A stretch of 64,000 nucleotides of DNA from NCBI GenBank assembly GCA_965243485.1, contig CBDEVP010000001.1, positions 4,650,001 to 4,714,000 of the forward strand, read 5' to 3'. Positions 58,651-64,000 of this stretch are shown piece after piece. Every line of letters starts with the position of its first letter. The stretch's first letter is position 1. Source of the DNA: UBA7330 sp965243485 (GTDB lineage: Bacteria; Bacteroidota; Bacteroidia; Cytophagales; Cyclobacteriaceae). A program made the translations under genes and the position numbers. The notes beneath the pieces were generated by a model. That model was not told the DNA's origin. It made no database searches and was given only the letters and a program-made list of their open reading frames with translations.

Positions 58651-60016
58651 TTTTTAGGATAAATGCTAATTCACTTCGGACTTTTCGACTGGCCTCGCTA
58701 TCATTTTCTACCAAAACCGGTACTTTTTCAAACCGGTCATTTTTCATATCATAGAGTCTTCCATCATTGTAAAGTTTCCAATTGGCATTTCGTACGTATC
58801 GCAACCCGGAATTAGCTCCGGAGGGTTCAGTACCTCCCGGAACAGGAAGGACTGACTCTTCGGCGTACGTCCAGGTTCGCCTGGACATTCCTTTGCCTAG
58901 TAACACATCAGAAAAACTCAATCCGTCAATATCATCACCGACTGCTTCTGGTGCTTTAGCCAGGTCAAGAAAAGTTGGTAAGAAATCAGTAAAATCAACC
59001 AAATCATCTACCACCTGACCTCCTTTGATCGTACCAGGCCAGTTGGCAATCATCGGTACACGGGTACCACCATCAGTTAAGGTAGCCTTTCCCCCGGGTA
59101 TTTTAAGTCCATTTTGCATAGTGAAAATCGGTTCCTTAATGAGTTTCTTTCCTTCTGCCCTTACAATCAGATTTTGCGGAGTTCCATTATCGGCCACAAA
59201 TAGAATCAGAGTTTTCTCCCTCAGCTTAAGGGCATTGAGTGCTGCCACCAGGCGACCTACTGCCCGATCCATTTCTGCAACCATTTCCGGATAGCTGTCA
59301 TATCGCCCAAATGGACTAAAAGGAACCGGTGTTTCCAGGTCATCGGTGACCTCATGACACAAGGCCATCGAATAATAAGCAATGAATGGATTGTCCCGAT
59401 TTTCAGTCATGAATTCTATCACGCTTCTGGTATACAGATCCGGACCATAGAAGGGTTTAGTATCTGTGCGAACTTGTCCGTTCCGGTAAATCATGGGCTC
59501 GTAATATCTAGGGCCTTCATGCCATCCAAAAACTTCTGAGTGTTGAAATCCCAGTCTGGCAGGATGCTGTGGATCATCCTTCAACAAGGTCAGCTGCCAC
59601 TTTCCTGCTATACCTGTAGCATATCCATTGGATTTCATGAGATTTGAAAAGGTGTTTGCCTCCTCTGATTTTGGAAAGTCACCCCATTTGACATCTCCAA
59701 AACGAGTCGGGTATTTCCCGGTCATAATGGTCAGGCGGGACGGCACACAGGTTGGCATACTATACGTATGCTGAAACTTCATTCCCGTTCGGGCCAGTTC
59801 ATCAATATGAGGTGTCTCGTGAGATTCACCACCATAGCAACTTAATACCTCCTGCCCAACATCATCTGCCAGGATGAAAAGAATATTGGGTCTGTCTTTA
59901 TTCGTGTTTTCTTTGCCTGACTGTTGTTGATTCAACGGCTCCTGACATGAAAATATCATGCTCAGAACGAAAGTTGTAGTTAACAGGTTCTTAAACTGCA
60001 TTGATAAGCTATTCAT
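58631..60016 (-). CDS. family S1 sulfatase, lipoprotein, CVPSR motif (461 aa)
   Basis: A 461-residue type I sulfatase with lipobox 'MIFSC' (Cys24). 'LADDVGQEVLSCYG' and formylglycine Cys90 in 'TCVPSRLTIMTG' are intact, with 'GIAGKWQLT' in place of 'GKWHLG' and 'FVADNGTPQNL' as the late metal block. It is shorter than its neighbours because the C-terminal subdomain is reduced. It lies 45 bp after the GH117-like gene and runs into the next sulfatase with a 20-bp overlap. Periplasmic action on a sulfated oligosaccharide is inferred. Confidence 0.93.
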   Translation of the reverse strand: MNSLSMQFKNLLTTTFVLSMIFSCQEPLNQQQSGKENTNKDRPNILFILADDVGQEVLSCYGGESHETPHIDELARTGMKFQHTYSMPTCVPSRLTIMTGKYPTRFGDVKWGDFPKSEEANTFSNLMKSNGYATGIAGKWQLTLLKDDPQHPARLGFQHSEVFGWHEGPRYYEPMIYRNGQVRTDTKPFYGPDLYTRSVIEFMTENRDNPFIAYYSMALCHEVTDDLETPVPFSPFGRYDSYPEMVAEMDRAVGRLVAALNALKLREKTLILFVADNGTPQNLIVRAEGKKLIKEPIFTMQNGLKIPGGKATLTDGGTRVPMIANWPGTIKGGQVVDDLVDFTDFLPTFLDLAKAPEAVGDDIDGLSFSDVLLGKGMSRRTWTYAEESVLPVPGGTEPSGANSGLRYVRNANWKLYNDGRLYDMKNDRFEKVPVLVENDSEASRKVRSELAFILKNEFDDN

Positions 60017-60061
60017 CTTCCCGGGATTTAGTTTTGAAAGTCATCTTATTCAGAATTTCTT

Positions 60062-61123
60062 TTAATGGGTACTCATCTCATACCTAAGCAGATAGGCTTC
60101 CCCCGTATTTTGTATCATCGAAATGCCCCATCCTGGAATTTCCCTATTGGGATTACCATCTTCCAGGTGTGGACGGTATAACCCGGGTGCTTTGGGAATA
60201 TTGACCAAATTGGAGTACAGATTTGAAAAATTTAAGCCATCAGTAGCCATGTTGATCGAAGAGCTGATGGAAGCCAGGGAAGCTACCCCACCCTCCTTAA
60301 GCCATACCAGTACTTCGTGGCTATGATCCAAAATAGGTCCATCATGCTTTTGGTAGGGGCCCTCTGGCTGATCTGCAAAAGCAACTCCCATTTTAGTGAG
60401 ACCTGGCCCCCTTTTTCCATCTACGTAGCACCGTCCTTTGTAGTACATCCAGATTTTCCCTTCCTTCACTACCAAACTTGCATCATCAATTCGGTAGCTA
60501 TCAAATGCTGTGGTATCCGCAGAGACTTGTAATATCGGATTGTTTTCCACACGTATGAAGGGACCATCAGGGTTATCAGATACTGCCAGACCCAATGCTG
60601 TGTAATCATTCACAGAATTATTTTCGAATTCTTTGCTGGCATTTCCTGGTGTTGGCTGAACTGCGGTGTAATAGAGGTAATATTTCCCCTGATAGGCGAG
60701 GATATTGGGCGTAAAAACCGAATGACTATCAAAAGCCCCCTCATCACCCAGTCCCAGAGCCATGCCCTGCTCTTCCCAGGTATATCCTTCGTCTTCCGAG
60801 GTGGCATACCAGATCGTCCCCCAGTAGCCAGACCGGATGGGACTATCCATGCGGGTGTACCATACATAGTGCTTATCACCAACCTTGATGACGTCGCTGG
60901 GGTCTCTGCGGTTGTAAACAGGGTCTTTACCAATGCCTGTAACATCCGAATAGGAAAAACTTACGGTTCCAACTGCTTCTTCCTGCTTACTTTCAGACTG
61001 TTGGGAACTGCCTGAAGTACATGCACTTAACAGGCCTATGGACATGGTAAGCATGACCAGGGTGATCACGGTTTGCTGAAATCTGATTTTTAATTGTTGT
61101 ATCATCTCTTTCATTGGTTTCAT
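60062..61123 (-). CDS. GH117/GH43-like five-bladed propeller glycosidase, lipoprotein
   Basis: A 353-residue lipoprotein (lipobox 'GLLSAC') from the Met at 61123, 8 bp after the GH95 stop. The longer frame to 61150 overlaps GH95 and is less likely. 'RRDPSDVIKVGDKHYVWYTR' contains the first-blade Asp of GH43/GH117-type enzymes. 'TIWYATSEDEGYTWEEQGMAL', then 'DSHSVFTPNILAYQGKYYLYYTAV' and 'YRIDDASLVVKEGKIWMYYKG', follow the order of GH117 alpha-neoagarooligosaccharide hydrolases. GH117-type enzymes remove 3,6-anhydro-L-galactose. In a fucan locus the substrate may be another L-sugar. Family assignment between GH117 and GH43 is not certain. Confidence 0.75.
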   Translation of the reverse strand: MKPMKEMIQQLKIRFQQTVITLVMLTMSIGLLSACTSGSSQQSESKQEEAVGTVSFSYSDVTGIGKDPVYNRRDPSDVIKVGDKHYVWYTRMDSPIRSGYWGTIWYATSEDEGYTWEEQGMALGLGDEGAFDSHSVFTPNILAYQGKYYLYYTAVQPTPGNASKEFENNSVNDYTALGLAVSDNPDGPFIRVENNPILQVSADTTAFDSYRIDDASLVVKEGKIWMYYKGRCYVDGKRGPGLTKMGVAFADQPEGPYQKHDGPILDHSHEVLVWLKEGGVASLASISSSINMATDGLNFSNLYSNLVNIPKAPGLYRPHLEDGNPNREIPGWGISMIQNTGEAYLLRYEMSTH

Positions 61124-61131
61124 CTTTTTTC

Positions 61132-63657
61132 TTAATTGGTTGGCCTCCATAGATATTCTTCCCCTGCCCGGAGATCAATGTTCTGACTTAATGTTCCGTC
61201 GACTAGTGTCCTGAATGTAGTTGCCTTGCTGGCAGTAATAGTTGCACTGCTAAGCTGTCCTTTGCTCCATGTCATATCTACTTCCAGTCCTCCTCGTGCT
61301 CTCAATCCACTCACTTTTCCTTCCGCCCACACCGCTGGTAGCGCGGGGAGCAGATGCAGGATATAAGGGGCTTTAATCAGTGACTCATCTGGTACTACAG
61401 GCATGTAGTAGTTAGATTCCTCAAGGTCTTGCTCATACGCCACAAAAGCCGCTTTATTAATATCCAATTCGTTGGAATCCTTGCTACGCATATGGCTTTG
61501 AAGCAACATCTCGCAAACGGCAGCCCCACCTCCGAAATTGCCGTCGATTTGAAACGGAAAGTGGAAATTGAATAAATTGGAATAGGTGCTATTGGCAAGA
61601 AGTAACCGATAGGTCTCATGCGCTTTATCACCTTCCAGTAGTCGGGCCCAGAGGCTCGCTTTCCACGCCACACTCCAGCCCTCCCCCTTGCCACGTTCAT
61701 CCAAAGTAACGCGTATGGCATTGGTTATCTCCGGACTCGTATAGGGCGACCAATCCCGCCCCGGATGCAACCCGAAAAAGTGCGACATGTGCCGATGGGT
61801 ATCATGGGGTTTGTCCCGGTCATCGGGCCATTCCTGCAGCTGCCCGAACCGACCGATTTTCTGGGGACAAAGTCTTGGAATAAGTCCCTTTAGTTCCTTT
61901 TTAAAATCACTGTCCACACCCAGAATAGTGGCTGCTTCAATACAGTCTGTAAACAGGTTCAGTACGATTTGCTGCTCAAAAGAGGCTCCGTAAGCCTGCT
62001 TATTCAATCGACTGTATTCGTCTTCAAAATAGGAGTTTTCCGGTGACCATGTCGGGTAAACCACGAGTGAACCATCTTTCCAGGGTGCCAGGAATTCCAC
62101 ATAGAATTCTGCGGCCCCTTTCATAAGGGGGTAGACTTCTTCCAGGTACGCTTTATCTTGTCCATAAGCGTAGTGCTCAAACAGGTGCTGTGATAACCAG
62201 GCACCTGATTGCTGCATGCGCCTGCCATGCTCGTTGGGAGCTGCAAACCCAAAAACATTCCCATTCAACCCGGTACTCCAGCCCTTGTCAACGCCGTATG
62301 CTTCGTTGGCCACGTGTCTACCACCCTCGGCCACCACCTTCAGCCATTTTACATACGGATCGAACGAGGTGGTCAGATTGGCTGGCTCCACCATCCAGTA
62401 GTTCATCTGGATATTGATGTCGTTGTGATAGTCACAATTCCACATGGGTTTTGTCTCTGTATTCCACAGCCCCTGTAAGTTGGAAGGTAAGGGCGCTCCG
62501 CGGGAGCAGCTCAGCTGCAAATACCTTGAAAAGTTAAAGTAGAGGTTATCCAGTTCCACACTTCCTCCGGCATCCAGCAGCTGATCTGTGGTCAGTTCTG
62601 CAGGATGATACTTGAGGTTTAACTGGCACTGATCAATCAGTGCTGAAAAGTCATCAATATGCGTTTGCTTCAATGATCGGTAACTTGCTCCGGTAAAAAG
62701 AATATCATCGATGATTTTTCGGCTAGCCGCTATATAGTCCCGGCCTTTGAAAATTGGATAAACTGGAAGGTAATCTGTATATCCGGTCAGGTAAATGATC
62801 ACTTCCTTGGTACTGGTAATTTGGATACCTCCCTTTTCATCAAACTGTATCTTTCCATCACCCACTTCAAACCTTATCATTTGCGCAAATTCCATACTAT
62901 CGCGTTCCATATGGGCCTTGCCAACTACCAGAAGTTGATTATTGTCTGCCTGAAATTTAACCACCCGATGTTCCGTTCCTACCTTTAGCTGGAGATTCAT
63001 TGGCTTACCATCAGAGGTGTAGCGCATCCCAATCAGGTCGTTGGGATAACTGCAGAAATACTCCCGGGTATAAGTGGTATTATCCAGTTGATAGCTAACC
63101 CCTCCTACACCCTCTCTGATGTCTAGGTAACGCTCGTATTCAGTCACCTGACGCGGATCATGACCTGTTTTGATGGTGAGGTTGGTAAATGGCCCATAAT
63201 TACCCAATGGCTCTTGTGTGGCCATGTATTTGGTGGAAATGCCTTCCATGCTGTTTTCTCCGGTACCAAAGCGTTCATCATGGTAGGCCTGTTGTACTTT
63301 TCCAAAGTTTTTATACGAGCCTATACGGACCCCGGATTGAGCCACAGAATCCATTCCACGTTTGGAATTCATCCACAAGGTAATCTCGTTGATCAGCAGG
63401 TACTCCTCCTCAATGCCACCAGAAAACATCAGCCCCATCCGCCCATTGCCAAGCGGCAAGGCTTCCTGCATATACCCGGCATCTGATCGTTCACGGTGCT
63501 TTTTGATGTTTTCCAGGTCACTGCTACCTGGTTCAGTATACCGGAGCAGGTAACCCGCTTCCTGTGCGCTGGAAGAAGCACACATCAACAGAATCGCTGT
63601 AACGAGTACAACCCGATTCCTTGTGAAGTGCTCTAAAAATCTAAATTCTCTTTCCAT
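61132..63657 (-). CDS. GH95 alpha-L-fucosidase/galactosidase
   Basis: An 841-residue exported protein (signal peptide ending 'CASSSA-QEAGYLL'). N-terminal beta-sandwich 'ALPLGNGRMGLMFSGGIEEEYLLINEITLWM' (about residues 66-96, given in part), linker, then the (alpha/alpha)6 domain. Catalytic-region blocks are 'LQGLWNTETKPMWNCDYHND', 'INIQMNYW', Glu540 in 'PTWSPENSY' as probable acid, and Asp705 in 'FQIDGNFGGGAAVCEM'. All match GH95 AfcA-type 1,2-alpha-L-fucosidase positions. It releases terminal fucose (or L-galactose) in the periplasm. It lies 7 bp from a GH116 gene and 8 bp before the GH117-like gene, in the same operon. Confidence 0.93.
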   Translation of the reverse strand: MEREFRFLEHFTRNRVVLVTAILLMCASSSAQEAGYLLRYTEPGSSDLENIKKHRERSDAGYMQEALPLGNGRMGLMFSGGIEEEYLLINEITLWMNSKRGMDSVAQSGVRIGSYKNFGKVQQAYHDERFGTGENSMEGISTKYMATQEPLGNYGPFTNLTIKTGHDPRQVTEYERYLDIREGVGGVSYQLDNTTYTREYFCSYPNDLIGMRYTSDGKPMNLQLKVGTEHRVVKFQADNNQLLVVGKAHMERDSMEFAQMIRFEVGDGKIQFDEKGGIQITSTKEVIIYLTGYTDYLPVYPIFKGRDYIAASRKIIDDILFTGASYRSLKQTHIDDFSALIDQCQLNLKYHPAELTTDQLLDAGGSVELDNLYFNFSRYLQLSCSRGAPLPSNLQGLWNTETKPMWNCDYHNDINIQMNYWMVEPANLTTSFDPYVKWLKVVAEGGRHVANEAYGVDKGWSTGLNGNVFGFAAPNEHGRRMQQSGAWLSQHLFEHYAYGQDKAYLEEVYPLMKGAAEFYVEFLAPWKDGSLVVYPTWSPENSYFEDEYSRLNKQAYGASFEQQIVLNLFTDCIEAATILGVDSDFKKELKGLIPRLCPQKIGRFGQLQEWPDDRDKPHDTHRHMSHFFGLHPGRDWSPYTSPEITNAIRVTLDERGKGEGWSVAWKASLWARLLEGDKAHETYRLLLANSTYSNLFNFHFPFQIDGNFGGGAAVCEMLLQSHMRSKDSNELDINKAAFVAYEQDLEESNYYMPVVPDESLIKAPYILHLLPALPAVWAEGKVSGLRARGGLEVDMTWSKGQLSSATITASKATTFRTLVDGTLSQNIDLRAGEEYLWRPTN

Positions 63658-63664
63658 TGCCTGC

Positions 63665-64000
63665 TCAATTAAATTTCTCTACGGTCAGTACGACCGTCTC
63701 ATTTTCGTTAAAGATTTTTCCATTTTTAAAGATCAATGGCTTATAACCGTCCAGCTCAAATGTTCGTAGCTCAACAGATCCATTCAATACTGTAAGGGCA
63801 GCCGTTTTCTGACCATTTTTGTTGACAAGTTCGACAGTCCCATACTGGTAGCCATTGGACCAAAAGTAGGTGCCCTCCAGGTCGTTAAATTTCATGGTTC
63901 CTGTTACCGCACTGTATTCGAACCCTGTATAAGCCAGAAGTCCGCTGTAAGAAGCCATGGCCCGGGCATAGCGGTGACCAAACTCTCCTTCATTGAATGG
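63665..64000 (-). CDS. GH116-type glycosidase, C-terminal part (cut by window edge)
   Basis: The frame is open to the right edge. It begins 'PFNEGEFGHRYARAMASYSG' and continues 'FEYSAVTGTMKFNDLEGTYF', 'WSNGYQYGTVEL' and 'ALTVLNGSVELRTFELDGYK'. It aligns residue by residue with the last ~110 residues of the GH116 protein at 48593-51178 ('NPFNEAEYGNHYARSMMAWG', 'FWSNGYQYGTVEIDENDG'). The start lies outside the window. The two GH116 copies bracket the sulfatase block. Confidence 0.85.
   Translation of the reverse strand, partial: PFNEGEFGHRYARAMASYSGLLAYTGFEYSAVTGTMKFNDLEGTYFWSNGYQYGTVELVNKNGQKTAALTVLNGSVELRTFELDGYKPLIFKNGKIFNENETVVLTVEKFN

Overview
The window reads as chromosomal DNA of a marine-type Bacteroidota, most likely Cytophagales. 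The grounds are a SusC/SusD pair, Bacteroidota-style lipoprotein signals, many periplasmic sulfatases and glycoside hydrolases, a MiaE-like hydroxylase, a Bacteroidota 'putative porin', a 7TMR-DISM receptor, and -7 boxes of the TAnnTTTG type. Most genes lie on the minus strand. The genus cannot be named from sequence alone.

Layout. (1) 1-7300: housekeeping genes (surE, ribBA, dnaG), an esterase, a Uma2-type nuclease and an XRE regulator. DnaG has lost all four zinc ligands of its CHC2 finger. (2) 7319-22726: a polysaccharide utilization locus, read on the minus strand as regulator, susC, susD, LamG lipoprotein, two GH144 enzymes, a frameshifted GH43-like/discoidin enzyme, and GH3. GH144 plus GH3 behind SusCD suggests beta-1,2-glucan (sophorooligosaccharides) as substrate. 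The upstream regulator is a 7TMR-DISM membrane receptor whose C-terminus is a zinc ribbon plus HTH resembling the N-terminus of IS1595-type transposases. This is one of the two most unusual finds. (3) 22951-30608: housekeeping genes (miaE-like, porin, lpxK, nif3-like, zinc-ribbon protein, acyltransferase, patatin, accA).

(4) 30766-36900: tRNA-Asp followed by an accessory island with no visible integrase. It holds a HicAB pair whose hicA lacks a normal start codon, a three-gene module that looks like a toxin-antitoxin-SecB-like chaperone (TAC) system with an unfamiliar toxin, a metallophosphoesterase, a T5orf172/MUG113-type protein, an excisionase-like HTH protein, and a repeat-rich gene-poor 0.9 kb.

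(5) 36901-64000: a fucose/sulfated-glycan region on the minus strand. One operon encodes a FucP-type permease, two SDR dehydrogenases, a FAH-family hydrolase and a UxaA-family dehydratase. With the lactonase at 51215-52360 these could form an oxidative L-fucose route to pyruvate and lactate. The adjoining enzymes are GH29, GH95, GH116 (two copies, one cut by the window edge), a GH117/GH43-like propeller, an SGNH acetylesterase and six sulfatases, all with a cysteine-type formylglycine motif. This fits degradation of a sulfated fucan-like algal polysaccharide. No SusC/SusD pair for this locus lies inside the window.

Three genes look broken: the GH43-like gene (one-base frameshift), a beta-propeller gene (in-frame TAA) and hicA (no start). 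A DUF1501 gene survives only as its last ~48 codons. A dispersed element of about 95 bp occurs in two copies, each at the 3' end of a gene in one of the two glycan loci.
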